A stretch of DNA of 64,000 nucleotides from Verrucomicrobia bacterium IMCC26134 (lineage in GTDB: Bacteria; Verrucomicrobiota; Verrucomicrobiia; Opitutales; Opitutaceae). The stretch covers positions 3,097,001 to 3,161,000 of the forward strand of contig CP011265.1 in the NCBI GenBank assembly GCA_000972765.1. The letters are read 5' to 3'. Shown here piece after piece: positions 51,835-61,814 of this stretch. The notes beneath the pieces were generated by a model, which searched no databases, was not told where the DNA came from, and saw only the letters and a program-made list of their open reading frames with translations. Within the stretch, counting starts at the first letter, position 1, and the number at the start of each line of letters is the position of its first letter. Made by a program: the position numbers and the translations under genes.

Positions 51835-53946
51835 TCATTGGCCCTCGAAAGCGTTAAGCACCATGCCCGGCGTAAGGAGCTCAGGCAACGGAAGCGGCTC
51901 CGTCACGCCAGCGCGGTATACCAGGTTAAACGGCACGGCGCTCCGGTTCCAGCGGGCCAACTCGGCGGTGATGAGAGCATCCCGGTTGGTCCAATCTCCA
52001 CGCAAGATAACCACGCCCAGTTCCTTGAACCGGCGGCGCACTTCAGCCGAACCAAACACAACTTTTTTGTTCGCCTGGCAGGTTGCGCACCAGCGCGCGG
52101 TGAAATCGACGTAAACCGGCTTTCCGGCCGCCTGCAATTCAGCGACCCGTGCCGGGCTCCACGTCTCCCACTCGAGATCGCCGGCTGATTTCGCCCGCGG
52201 CCAGCCCAGAAAAACACCGGCGCCAAGAAGGAGCAGGCCGCCAAAAACACCGATGCGACGGGCCAGCGGCTTGGCGCCGGGAGTGGCGTAGCGCCCGTAT
52301 AACCAGGTCGCCATCGCGATGAGCGTGAGACCGAAGATCACCATCAGCGAACCGCTTTCACTGGTTTGCGCCGAAAGAACCCATATCAGGTATCCGGCTG
52401 TGGCATACAATGGAAATGCCATCGCCTGCTTGAACGTCTCCATCCAGGCGCCCGGCCGGGGCAGCAGACGCACGGCTTGCGGAAAAACAGAAAGTAACAG
52501 ATAGGGCGTCGACAATCCGATCGCGATCGTCGTGAACACCATGAACGCCTGCACCATCGGCATCACCAGCGCCACACCCAGAGCCGGGGCAAGAAACGGC
52601 GCGCTGCACGGCGTCGCCACCACGGTGGCAAGCACGCCGGTGAAGAACGAGCCGCGGTAGCCTGACTGCATTTGCAACCCCGCTCCAGCACCCATGACGC
52701 TCCCCCCGAACTCGCACACGCCGCTCATGCTGAGGGCGAAGACGAGCATCACGGCGGCGAGGCCGAAGACAAAGGGAGGCGATTGAAGCTGGAAACCCCA
52801 GCCAAGTTCGCCTCCTCCGGCGCGCAGCACCGCGAGGGCTGCCGCGAGCGTCCAGAAGGACGAGAGCACACCGGCGGTGAACGTCAGACCGTGGAGCGTG
52901 ATCTTTTTTCGATCGGCGCCCGCTTGATTCACGAAGCCCATGATTTTAAGGCCCAGCACAGGGAATACGCAGGGCATCAGGTTGAGTATCAATCCACCGA
53001 TAAACGCCAGCGGCAGCGTGGCGAGCAAACCGGCCGGAGCAGCAGCGGTATGCTGCGTGGCGGCGGCGGTTGCGGGCGTAAGCGGCACATCGATCTGAAA
53101 TGCCGGAACTTGCTTTGCCGCCGAGTCGTCCACCCGTGCCGAAGCCGAGGCGCGTAAAACGCCGAGCAATCGTCCCGAGGCGGGAAGCGCAGTGCCGGCC
53201 GGATGCACCAGGGTGAATGCGAGTGTGCCATCCGTTTCGATTTTTAAAACCTGCGGCTGGTCGTAAGCCACGGTCTCATCTTGCGGGAAAAACCACCACG
53301 CCGGCGCTTCACCCTCCTTGGATCGAGGCAAGCCCGACACACGCAAGGTCACGGTTTCACCGGAAAACGTAGCCGAGACCTTGAGGTTTTGATCGATTAC
53401 AGGCAAGGCCGCGAGGCTGCGCGCGATAGAGGCACCGTGCACAGGATCTGGCTCCGCATTTGCTACAGAAACCGGCAACGTGAGCGCGACCGGCGATTCG
53501 CCGGGCACACAGGTGTCATGACACATCAGCCAGGCCGCCTGCGCTTGCAGCGTCACACTGGATCCGGCGGCCAGCCCCGCGGGAGGCGTGAGCGTGACAG
53601 GCAGATACACCACTCCATCATAACCCTGTCCGGTGACATGCCCGGTCGCGTCAACGATGGTCTTGGGCGCCGGCCAGCGGAGCTCCGAGGCAGTCCAGCC
53701 TGCGGGCAGCGTCCAAGTGAGCGTGGTGGGATAGCCGGTGCCGGCATTTATCCAGTAGGTATGCCAGCCTGCCTGATGCTCGAGCTTTAAGGCCACGGTC
53801 AGAGGGTGTCCGGCCTCAACCGCAACCGTGGCCGCGACCAGTGAGGCTTTTACCTGCGCGTGCGTGGTCAGGTGACTGAGCGCGAGTAAGCCGATGACAA
53901 ACGCTACGCCGGCGCGGATACACCTCTGGATATTGGTGGGGAACAT
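51835..53946 (-). CDS. DsbD/ScsB-like transmembrane thiol-disulfide reductase
   Basis: This 703-residue protein has a signal sequence (1-30), an N-terminal DsbD-alpha-like beta-domain with the exported cysteine pair C142 and C146 (MCHDTCVPG), a CcdA-like eight-helix core with conserved cysteines in NLMPCVFPV and VATPCSAPF, and a C-terminal thioredoxin domain with WCATC. This is the arrangement that passes electrons from the cytoplasm to periplasmic thiols. Likely clients are the TlpA-type protein at 62051 and other exported proteins. The ATG at 53946 gives a normal signal peptide; a TTG at 53988 is the alternative. Confidence 0.92.
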   Translation of the reverse strand: MFPTNIQRCIRAGVAFVIGLLALSHLTTHAQVKASLVAATVAVEAGHPLTVALKLEHQAGWHTYWINAGTGYPTTLTWTLPAGWTASELRWPAPKTIVDATGHVTGQGYDGVVYLPVTLTPPAGLAAGSSVTLQAQAAWLMCHDTCVPGESPVALTLPVSVANAEPDPVHGASIARSLAALPVIDQNLKVSATFSGETVTLRVSGLPRSKEGEAPAWWFFPQDETVAYDQPQVLKIETDGTLAFTLVHPAGTALPASGRLLGVLRASASARVDDSAAKQVPAFQIDVPLTPATAAATQHTAAAPAGLLATLPLAFIGGLILNLMPCVFPVLGLKIMGFVNQAGADRKKITLHGLTFTAGVLSSFWTLAAALAVLRAGGGELGWGFQLQSPPFVFGLAAVMLVFALSMSGVCEFGGSVMGAGAGLQMQSGYRGSFFTGVLATVVATPCSAPFLAPALGVALVMPMVQAFMVFTTIAIGLSTPYLLLSVFPQAVRLLPRPGAWMETFKQAMAFPLYATAGYLIWVLSAQTSESGSLMVIFGLTLIAMATWLYGRYATPGAKPLARRIGVFGGLLLLGAGVFLGWPRAKSAGDLEWETWSPARVAELQAAGKPVYVDFTARWCATCQANKKVVFGSAEVRRRFKELGVVILRGDWTNRDALITAELARWNRSAVPFNLVYRAGVTEPLPLPELLTPGMVLNAFEGQ

Positions 53947-54003
53947 ATTATTCAAGATGACTAAGGTTGCTAAAAAGGGACGGAGCAAACGCCGGCACGT
54001 GAC

Positions 54004-57000
54004 TTACGGAGAGGTGACGCGCAGGCGCAGGTAACGATGAGGCCCGGTATTTACCGCCACTGTATCAGTATAAGTGTAGGTCTGGCCGATGGTCAAACCG
54101 GTGAGCATGGTGCTGGTCCAAGTCGTCAAATCAGCGCTCACCTCAACCTGATATATGACGTCGGAAACGGCGGGCGTCAGACTAAGCGTGAGGTAGTCGG
54201 AATTGCCGTTTCTTACGGTGCTAATTTGCGGCGATGGCGCGCTACTCGCTGAGCCAGGGTTGCCGCCGAGTGCGTATTCAAGCAAGTTGCTCACGCCGTC
54301 ACCATCCGGATCAGCGTTGTCGGCTGCACTGCCGGTGTTCGCACGGGTGCCTAGATTGACCTGTCGCCAAACTTCAAGCGGTGTCATGACCTGCAAAAGG
54401 ACACGTCGGCTGGGGCTACCGGCAGGAGCTGCGTCATTGTATATCATCACTCTAAAGTATCCTTGGTCACTCAACTGAACATCGGTGAAAACAAGTGTCG
54501 CAGAGGTTTTTCCAGGCATCAAGACGTCGTCTTTAAACCACTGATAAGTTGGCGCGGGAGTGCCGGTCGCCACGACAGTGAAGCTTACATTCGAGCCAAG
54601 AATCACCGACTGCGAGCGAGGTTGCGTAGTGAAAACGGGAACGGTCGACACCGACCCCACCGTCAGCGTCGCAGCGGTGGAGGATACGCCGGCAGGCGCA
54701 GCGGAGTTCGTGGCGACGGCGAAGAAATAGGAACCCGAGTCGCTTGCCTGCACGTTAGCGATGAAAAGGGTATTTCGTGTCTCGCCGGCAAGAAGGATCG
54801 TTGCGGTTGAGCCCGAGGATAGGAGATCTGCTCTGAACCATTGCAGCGTCGGCGTCGGCGTGCCGCTCGCGGCGGCGCTAAAAGTCACGTTCGTTCCGGC
54901 CGTCACGGTCTGCGTGGCGGGTTGCGTCGTGAACGCTGGCGCGACCGGCGCCGGGTTCACCGTCAGCGTCGCAGCGGTGGAGGATACGCCAGAGGGCGCG
55001 GCGGAGTTCGTCGCGACCACCGTGTAACTGCCGGCGGCGGAGGCTTGCACCGCCGTCAGCGTGAGCGTCGCAGTGGTCTGGCCGTTGATCGCCACGCTGT
55101 CCTTGAACCATTGTAGCGTCGGCGTCGGCGTGCCGCTCGCGGAGGCGCTAAAAGTCACGTTCGTTCCGGCCGTCACGGTTTGCGTGGCGGGTTGCGTCGT
55201 GAACGCTGGCGCGACCGGCGCCGGGTTCACCGTCAGCGTCGCAGCGGTGGAGGATACGCCAGAAGGCGCGGCGGAGTTTGTCGCGACCACCGTGTAACTG
55301 CCGACGGCGGAAGCTTGCACCGCCGTGAGCGTGAGCGTCGCAGTAGTCTGGCCGTTGATCGCCACGCTGTCCTTGAACCATTGCAGCGTCGGCGTCGGCG
55401 TCCCGCTCGCAGCGGCGCTAAAAGTCACGTTCGTTCCGGCCGTCACGGTCTGCGTGGCGGGTTGCGTCGTGAACGCTGGCGCGACCGGCGCCGGGTTCAC
55501 CGTCAGCGTCGCAGCGGTGGAGGATACGCCAGAGGGCGCGGCGGAGTTCGTCGCGACCACCGTGTAACTGCCGGCGGCGGAGGCTTGCACCGCCGTGAGC
55601 GTGAGCGTCGCGGTGGTCTGGCCGTTGATCGCCACGCTGTCCTTGAACCATTGCAGCGTCGGCGTCGGTGTGCCGCTCGCGGCGGCGCTAAAGGTCACGT
55701 TCGTTCCGGCGGTCACGGTCTGCGTGGCGGGTTGCGTCGTGAACGCTGGCGCGACCGGCGCCGGGTTCACCGTCAGCGTCGCAGCGGTGGAGGATACGCC
55801 AGAAGGCGCGGCGGAGTTTGTCGCGACCACCGTGTAACTGCCGGCGGCGGAGGCTTGCACCGCCGTCAGCGTGAGCGTCGCAGTGGTCTGGCCGTTGATC
55901 GCCACGCTGTCCTTGAACCATTGCAGCGTCGGCGTCGGTGTGCCGCTCACAGCGGCGCTAAAAGTCACGTTCGTTCCGGCGGTCACGGTCTGCGTGGCGG
56001 GTTGCGTCGTGAACGCTGGCGCGACCGGCGCCGGGTTCACCGTCAGCGTGGCAGCGGTGGAGGATACGCCAGAGGGCGCGGCGGAGTTTGTCGCGACCAC
56101 CGTGTAACTGCCGGCATTGACTGCCTGGACGTTAGTCAATGTCAGCGTGCCAGTAGTCTGGCCGTTGATCGCCACGCTGTCCTTGAACCATTGCAGCGTC
56201 GGCGTCGGCGTGCCGCTCGCGGCGGCGCTAAAAGTCACGTTCGTTCCGGCCGTCACGGTTTGCGTGGCGGGTTGCGTCGTGAACGCTGGCGCGACCGGCG
56301 CCGGGTTCACCGTCAGCGTCGCAGCGGTGGAGGATACGCCAGAGGGCGCGGCGGAGTTTGTCGCGACCACCGTGTAACTGCCGGCATTGACTGCCTGGAC
56401 ATTGGTCAAAGTCAGCGTGCCAGTAGTCTGCCCGTTGAGCGCGGTCGTCCCGAGATACCACTGCAGCGTCGGCGTCGGCGTGCCGCTCGCGGCGGCGCTA
56501 AAAGTCACGTTCGTTCCGGCCGTCACGGTTTGCGTGGCGGGTTGCGTCGTGAACGCTGGCGCGACCGGCGCCGGGTTCACCGTCAGCGTCGCAGCGGTGG
56601 AGGATACGCCAGAAGGCGCGGCGGAGTTTGTCGCGACCACCGTGTAACTGCCGGCGGCGGAGGCTTGCACCGCCGTCAGCGTGAGCGTCGCAGTAGTCTG
56701 GCCGTTGATCGCCACGCTGTCCTTGAACCATTGCAGCGTCGGCGTCGGCGTGCCGCTCGCGGCGGCGCTAAAAGTCACGTTCGTTCCGGCCGTCACGGTT
56801 TGCGTGACGGGTTGCGTCGTGAACGCTGGCGCGACCGGCGCCGGGTTCACCGTCAGCGTCGCAGCGGTGGAGGATACGCCAGAGGGCGCGGCGGAGTTTG
56901 TCGCGACCACCGTGTAACTGCCGGCGGCGGAGGCTTGCACCGCCGTCAGCGTGAGCGTCGCGGTAGTCTGGCCGTTGATCGCCACGCTGTCCTTGAACCA

Positions 57001-60000
57001 TTGCAGCGTCGGCGTCGGCGTGCCGCTCGCGGCGGCGCTAAAAGTCACGTTCGTTCCGGCCGTCACGGTCTGCGTGGCGGGTTGCGTCGTGAACGCTGGC
57101 GCGACCGGCGCCGGGTTCACCGTCAGCGTCGCAGCGGTGGAGGATACGCCAGAAGGCGCGGCGGAGTTCGTCGCGACCACCGTGTAACTGCCGGCATTGA
57201 CTGCCTGGACGTTAGTCAATGTCAGCGTGCCAGTAGTCTGGCCGTTGATCGCCACGCTGTCCTTGAACCATTGCAGCGTCGGCGTCGGTGTGCCGCTCGC
57301 AGCGGCGCTAAAAGTCACGTTCGTTCCGGCGGTCACGGTCTGCGTGGCGGGTTGCGTCGTGAACTCTGGCGCGACCGGCGCCGGGTTCACCGTCAGCGTG
57401 GCAGCGGTGGAGGATACGCCAGAAGGCGCGGCGGAGTTCGTCGCGACCACCGTGTAACTGCCGGCATTGACTGCCTGGACGTTAGTCAATGTCAGCGTGC
57501 CAGTAGTTTTCCCAGCGAGCGCGGTCGTCCCGAGATACCACTGGAACGTCGGCGTCGGCGTGCCGCTCACAGCGGCGCTAAAAGTCACGTTCGTTCCGGC
57601 GGTCACGGTCTGCGTGGCGGGTTGCGTCGTGAACGCTGGCGCGACCGGCGCGGGGTTCACCGTCAGCGTGGCAGCGGTGGAGGATACGCCAGAGGCCGCG
57701 GCGGAGTTCGTCGCGACCACCGTGTAACTGCCGGCGGCGGAGGCTTGCACCGCCGTGAGCGTGAGCGTCGCGGTAGTCTGGCCGTTGATCGCCACGCTGT
57801 CCTTGAACCATTGCAGCGTCGGCGTCGGCGTGCCGCTCGCGGAGGCGCTAAAAGTCACGTTCGTTCCGGCCGTCACGGTCTGCGTGGCGGGTTGCGTCGT
57901 GAACGCTGGCGCGACCGGCGCCGGGTTCACCGTCAGCGTCGCAGCGGTGGAGGATACGCCAGAAGGCGCGGCGGAGTTTGTCGCGACCACCGTGTAACTG
58001 CCGGCGGCGGAGGCTTGCACCGCCGTCAGCGTGAGCGTCGCAGTGGTCTGGCCGTTGATCGCCACGCTGTCCTTGAACCATTGCAGCGTCGGCGTCGGCG
58101 TGCCGCTCGCGGCGGCGCTAAAGGTCACGTTCGTTCCGGCGGTCACGGTTTGCGTGGCGGGTTGCGTCGTGAACGTTGGCGCGATCGGCGCGGGGTTCAC
58201 CGTCAGCGTCGCAGCGGTGGAGGATACGCCAGAAGGCGCGGCGGAGTTTGTCGCGACCACCGTGTAACTGCCGGCATTGACTGCCTGGACATTGGTCAAA
58301 GTCAGCGTGCCAGTAGTCTGCCCGTTGAGCGCGGTCGTCCCGAGATACCACTGCAGCGTCGGCGTCGGCGTGCCGCTCGCGGCGGCGCTAAAAGTCACGT
58401 TCGTTCCGGCCGTCACGGTTTGCGTGGCGGGTTGCGTCGTGAACGCTGGCGCGACCGGCGCCGGGTTCACCGTCAGCGTCGCAGCGGTGGAGGATACGCC
58501 AGAAGGCGCGGCGGAGTTTGTCGCGACCACCGTGTAACTGCCGGCGGCGGAGGCTTGCACCGCCGTCAGCGTGAGCGTCGCAGTAGTCTGGCCGTTGATC
58601 GCCACGCTGTCCTTGAACCATTGCAGCGTCGGCGTCGGCGTGCCGCTCGCGGCGGCGCTAAAAGTCACGTTCGTTCCGGCCGTCACGGTTTGCGTGACGG
58701 GTTGCGTCGTGAACGCTGGCGCGACCGGCGCCGGGTTCACCGTCAGCGTCGCAGCGGTGGAGGATACGCCAGAGGGCGCGGCGGAGTTTGTCGCGACCAC
58801 CGTGTAACTGCCGGCGGCGGAGGCTTGCACCGCCGTCAGCGTGAGCGTCGCGGTAGTCTGGCCGTTGATCGCCACGCTGTCCTTGAACCATTGCAGCGTC
58901 GGCGTCGGCGTGCCGCTCGCGGCGGCGCTAAAAGTCACGTTCGTTCCGGCCGTCACGGTCTGCGTGGCGGGTTGCGTCGTGAACGCTGGCGCGACCGGCG
59001 CCGGGTTCACCGTCAGCGTCGCAGCGGTGGAGGATACGCCAGAAGGCGCGGCGGAGTTCGTCGCGACCACCGTGTAACTGCCGGCATTGACTGCCTGGAC
59101 GTTAGTCAATGTCAGCGTGCCAGTAGTTTTCCCAGCGAGCGCGGTCGTCCCGAGATACCACTGGAACGTCGGCGTCGGCGTGCCGCTCACAGCGGCGCTA
59201 AAAGTCACGTTCGTTCCGGCGGTCACGGTCTGCGTGGCGGGTTGCGTCGTGAACGCTGGCGCGACCGGCGCGGGGTTCACCGTCAGCGTGGCAGCGGTGG
59301 AGGATACGCCAGAGGCCGCGGCGGAGTTCGTCGCGACCACCGTGTAACTGCCGGCGGCGGAGGCTTGCACCGCCGTGAGCGTGAGCGTCGCGGTAGTCTG
59401 GCCGTTGATCGCCACGCTGTCCTTGAACCATTGCAGCGTCGGCGTCGGCGTGCCGCTCGCGGAGGCGCTAAAAGTCACGTTCGTTCCGGCCGTCACGGTC
59501 TGCGTGGCGGGTTGCGTCGTGAACGCTGGCGCGACCGGCGCCGGGTTCACCGTCAGCGTCGCAGCGGTGGAGGATACGCCAGAAGGCGCGGCGGAGTTTG
59601 TCGCGACCACCGTGTAACTGCCGGCGGCGGAGGCTTGCACCGCCGTCAGCGTGAGCGTCGCAGTGGTCTGGCCGTTGATCGCCACGCTGTCCTTGAACCA
59701 TTGCAGCGTCGGCGTCGGCGTGCCGCTCGCGGCGGCGCTAAAGGTCACGTTCGTTCCGGCGGTCACGGTTTGCGTGGCGGGTTGCGTCGTGAACGTTGGC
59801 GCGATCGGCGCGGGGTTCACCGTCAGCGTCGCAGCGGTGGAGGATACGCCAGAAGGCGCGGCGGAGTTTGTCGCGACCACCGTGTAACTGCCGGCATTGA
59901 CTGCCTGGACATTGGTCAAAGTCAGCGTGCCAGTAGTCTGCCCGTTGAGCGCGGTCGTCCCGAGATACCACTGCAGCGTCGGCGTCGGCGTGCCGCTCGC

Positions 60001-61719
60001 GGAGGCGCTAAAAGTCACGTTCGTTCCGGCCGTCACGGTTTGCGTGGCGGGTTGCGTCGTGAACGCTGGCGCGACCGGCGCCGGGTTCACCGTCAGCGTC
60101 GCAGCGGTGGAGGATACGCCAGAAGGCGCGGCGGAGTTTGTCGCGACCACCGTGTAACTGCCGGCGGCGGAGGCTTGCACCGCCGTCAGCGTGAGCGTCG
60201 CAGTAGTCTGGCCGTTGATCGCCACGCTGTCCTTGAACCATTGCAGCGTCGGCGTCGGCGTGCCGCTCGCGGCGGCGCTAAAAGTCACGTTCGTTCCGGC
60301 CGTCACGGTTTGCGTGACGGGTTGCGTCGTGAACGCTGGCGCGACCGGCGCCGGGTTCACCGTCAGCGTCGCAGCGGTGGAGGATACGCCAGAAGGCGCG
60401 GCGGAGTTCGTCGCGACCACCGTGTAACTGCCGGCATTGACTGCCTGGACGTTAGTCAATGTCAGCGTGCCAGTAGTCTGGCCGTTGATCGCCACGCTGT
60501 CCTTGAACCATTGCAGCGTCGGCGTCGGCGTGCCGCTCGCGGCGGCGCTAAAGGTCACGTTCGTTCCGGCGGTCACGGTCTGCGTGGCGGGTTGCGTCGT
60601 GAACGCTGGCGCGACCGGCGCCGGGTTCACCGTCAGCGTCGCAGCGGTGGAGGATACGCCAGAAGGCGCGGCGGAGTTGGTCGCGACCACCGTGTAACTG
60701 CCGGCATTGACTGCCTGGACGTTAGTCAATGTCAGCGTGCCAGTAGTCTGGCCGTTGATCGCCACGCTGTCCTTGAACCATTGCAGCGTCGGCGTCGGTG
60801 TGCCGCTCGCAGCGGCGCTAAAAGTCACGTTCGTTCCGGCGGTCACGGTTTGCGTGGCGGGTTGCGTCATGAACGCTGGCGCGACCGGCGCCGGGTTCAC
60901 CGTCAGCGTGGCAGCGGTGGAGGATACGCCAGAGGGCGCGGCGGAGTTCGTCGCGACCACCGTGTAACTGCCGGCATTGACTGCCTGGACGTTAGTCAAT
61001 GTCAGCGTGCCAGTAGTTTTCCCAGTGAGCGCGTTCGTCCCGAGATACCACTGGAGAGTCGGCGTCGGCGTGCCGCTCGCGGAGGCGCTAAAAGTCACGT
61101 TCGTTCCGGCCGTCACGGTTTGCGTGGCGGGTTGCGTCGTGAACGCTGGCGCGACTGGCGTGACTCCTCCAGTCACGCTCACAATGCAGGTGATGCCGGC
61201 ATTGTTACCGGAAGCGTTAAGGGAATCGTAGGCTCTGATACTGAGGGTTTGACTGCCAGAGACAGTCGGAGTTCCGGACAATGTAACCTTAAGTCCATTG
61301 AAAACAAATCCTCCGGTGATGGCAGTGCCTCCGGTGACGCTTATACCCGCTGGCAGCGTGCCGGTGACTTTCCATGAACGGATAGTGCTGGGTGCGCCAG
61401 TGCCGTTGAAGGCGAGGCTGAAAGCGGAGTTATTCGCAATCGTGCTGGTGAAAGTCGTGTTGGCACCGCCGCTGGCGGGAGTTACGGTGGCAGGGCTGAC
61501 GGCGGTAGCATTAAAAACAGTTGCGCCAGCAACCGAGTTGTAAGCACCCAGTGCGACAAGGGCGAAGGCTGACTTCAGCACCTCTCCGGATTGAAGCCCG
61601 AAGCCAGGGGACTCGCTCACCATCATGCGCAACACAGGGGTGCGCTGAAGTAACAGCATCAAGATACCCGCAGGGGTGTTGAACCAACGCAGACGATAGA
61701 GCAGATTCGAAAATATCAT
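54004..61719 (-). CDS. Giant secreted Ig-repeat protein (2571 aa)
   Basis: The N-terminus has a long unusual leader: about 45 residues (LLLQRTPVLRMM) before a hydrophobic segment (VLKSAFALVALGAYNSVAGA). Residues about 60-190 form a putative Ig/PKD-type region. Then come 25 Ig-like repeats of about 90 residues with the core FTTQPATQTVTAG, GTPTPTLQW, GSYTVVATNSAA and STAATLTVNPAP, none with cysteine. The last one or two are diverged. The C-terminus has a DPDGDGVSNLLEYALGG calcium-binding-type segment and a final beta-domain. The protein is probably a surface adhesin or matrix protein. The number of repeats may vary between strains. Confidence 0.87.
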   Translation of the reverse strand: MIFSNLLYRLRWFNTPAGILMLLLQRTPVLRMMVSESPGFGLQSGEVLKSAFALVALGAYNSVAGATVFNATAVSPATVTPASGGANTTFTSTIANNSAFSLAFNGTGAPSTIRSWKVTGTLPAGISVTGGTAITGGFVFNGLKVTLSGTPTVSGSQTLSIRAYDSLNASGNNAGITCIVSVTGGVTPVAPAFTTQPATQTVTAGTNVTFSASASGTPTPTLQWYLGTNALTGKTTGTLTLTNVQAVNAGSYTVVATNSAAPSGVSSTAATLTVNPAPVAPAFMTQPATQTVTAGTNVTFSAAASGTPTPTLQWFKDSVAINGQTTGTLTLTNVQAVNAGSYTVVATNSAAPSGVSSTAATLTVNPAPVAPAFTTQPATQTVTAGTNVTFSAAASGTPTPTLQWFKDSVAINGQTTGTLTLTNVQAVNAGSYTVVATNSAAPSGVSSTAATLTVNPAPVAPAFTTQPVTQTVTAGTNVTFSAAASGTPTPTLQWFKDSVAINGQTTATLTLTAVQASAAGSYTVVATNSAAPSGVSSTAATLTVNPAPVAPAFTTQPATQTVTAGTNVTFSASASGTPTPTLQWYLGTTALNGQTTGTLTLTNVQAVNAGSYTVVATNSAAPSGVSSTAATLTVNPAPIAPTFTTQPATQTVTAGTNVTFSAAASGTPTPTLQWFKDSVAINGQTTATLTLTAVQASAAGSYTVVATNSAAPSGVSSTAATLTVNPAPVAPAFTTQPATQTVTAGTNVTFSASASGTPTPTLQWFKDSVAINGQTTATLTLTAVQASAAGSYTVVATNSAAASGVSSTAATLTVNPAPVAPAFTTQPATQTVTAGTNVTFSAAVSGTPTPTFQWYLGTTALAGKTTGTLTLTNVQAVNAGSYTVVATNSAAPSGVSSTAATLTVNPAPVAPAFTTQPATQTVTAGTNVTFSAAASGTPTPTLQWFKDSVAINGQTTATLTLTAVQASAAGSYTVVATNSAAPSGVSSTAATLTVNPAPVAPAFTTQPVTQTVTAGTNVTFSAAASGTPTPTLQWFKDSVAINGQTTATLTLTAVQASAAGSYTVVATNSAAPSGVSSTAATLTVNPAPVAPAFTTQPATQTVTAGTNVTFSAAASGTPTPTLQWYLGTTALNGQTTGTLTLTNVQAVNAGSYTVVATNSAAPSGVSSTAATLTVNPAPIAPTFTTQPATQTVTAGTNVTFSAAASGTPTPTLQWFKDSVAINGQTTATLTLTAVQASAAGSYTVVATNSAAPSGVSSTAATLTVNPAPVAPAFTTQPATQTVTAGTNVTFSASASGTPTPTLQWFKDSVAINGQTTATLTLTAVQASAAGSYTVVATNSAAASGVSSTAATLTVNPAPVAPAFTTQPATQTVTAGTNVTFSAAVSGTPTPTFQWYLGTTALAGKTTGTLTLTNVQAVNAGSYTVVATNSAAPSGVSSTAATLTVNPAPVAPEFTTQPATQTVTAGTNVTFSAAASGTPTPTLQWFKDSVAINGQTTGTLTLTNVQAVNAGSYTVVATNSAAPSGVSSTAATLTVNPAPVAPAFTTQPATQTVTAGTNVTFSAAASGTPTPTLQWFKDSVAINGQTTATLTLTAVQASAAGSYTVVATNSAAPSGVSSTAATLTVNPAPVAPAFTTQPVTQTVTAGTNVTFSAAASGTPTPTLQWFKDSVAINGQTTATLTLTAVQASAAGSYTVVATNSAAPSGVSSTAATLTVNPAPVAPAFTTQPATQTVTAGTNVTFSAAASGTPTPTLQWYLGTTALNGQTTGTLTLTNVQAVNAGSYTVVATNSAAPSGVSSTAATLTVNPAPVAPAFTTQPATQTVTAGTNVTFSAAASGTPTPTLQWFKDSVAINGQTTGTLTLTNVQAVNAGSYTVVATNSAAPSGVSSTAATLTVNPAPVAPAFTTQPATQTVTAGTNVTFSAAVSGTPTPTLQWFKDSVAINGQTTATLTLTAVQASAAGSYTVVATNSAAPSGVSSTAATLTVNPAPVAPAFTTQPATQTVTAGTNVTFSAAASGTPTPTLQWFKDSVAINGQTTATLTLTAVQASAAGSYTVVATNSAAPSGVSSTAATLTVNPAPVAPAFTTQPATQTVTAGTNVTFSAAASGTPTPTLQWFKDSVAINGQTTATLTLTAVQASAVGSYTVVATNSAAPSGVSSTAATLTVNPAPVAPAFTTQPATQTVTAGTNVTFSASASGTPTPTLQWFKDSVAINGQTTATLTLTAVQASAAGSYTVVATNSAAPSGVSSTAATLTVNPAPVAPAFTTQPATQTVTAGTNVTFSAAASGTPTPTLQWFRADLLSSGSTATILLAGETRNTLFIANVQASDSGSYFFAVATNSAAPAGVSSTAATLTVGSVSTVPVFTTQPRSQSVILGSNVSFTVVATGTPAPTYQWFKDDVLMPGKTSATLVFTDVQLSDQGYFRVMIYNDAAPAGSPSRRVLLQVMTPLEVWRQVNLGTRANTGSAADNADPDGDGVSNLLEYALGGNPGSASSAPSPQISTVRNGNSDYLTLSLTPAVSDVIYQVEVSADLTTWTSTMLTGLTIGQTYTYTDTVAVNTGPHRYLRLRVTSP
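54841..61155 (-). repeat. Tandem array of near-identical 270-bp units encoding Ig repeats
   Basis: About 23 complete units and one hybrid unit of exactly 270 bp, with no visible insertions or deletions, fill the middle of the giant Ig gene. Most units differ by only a few bases. Higher-order copies exist: 57421-58740 matches 59041-60360 with one base difference, and 56344-57237 matches the sequence 1890 bp further on. The array is in-frame (270 is 90 codons), so gain or loss of a unit keeps the reading frame. Confidence 0.95.
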
Positions 61720-61754
61720 GGCTGAATGGTCATTAAATAGAGAGCTGAGGGCGC

Positions 61755-61797
61755 AAAAAAGCTTCGCCGCCGATGAATCGGCGCGATCAAAAAAGGG
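61755..61797 (-). terminator. Probable terminator of the redox-cluster operon
   Basis: The 6-bp stem CGCCGA/TCGGCG with a 4-base loop (61768-61783) is followed on the minus strand by GCGAAGC and six T residues. A-runs on both flanks make it possibly bidirectional. It lies between the DUF4266 stop and the giant Ig gene start. Confidence 0.55.
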
Positions 61798-61814
61798 GTA
61801 AACTCCGGCCGCGA

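Noticed and set aside
54841-61155. CRISPR-like appearance of regular repeats
   Set aside because: Units are contiguous, 270 bp long, coding and without unique spacers; no cas genes are near.
55180-61377. A 2065-codon open frame on the plus strand, opposite the giant Ig gene
   Set aside because: The 270-bp unit is a multiple of three, so lack of a stop in one unit means lack in all. The translation is a monotonous Arg/Gly-rich repeat, while the minus frame gives clear Ig domains with a signal sequence.
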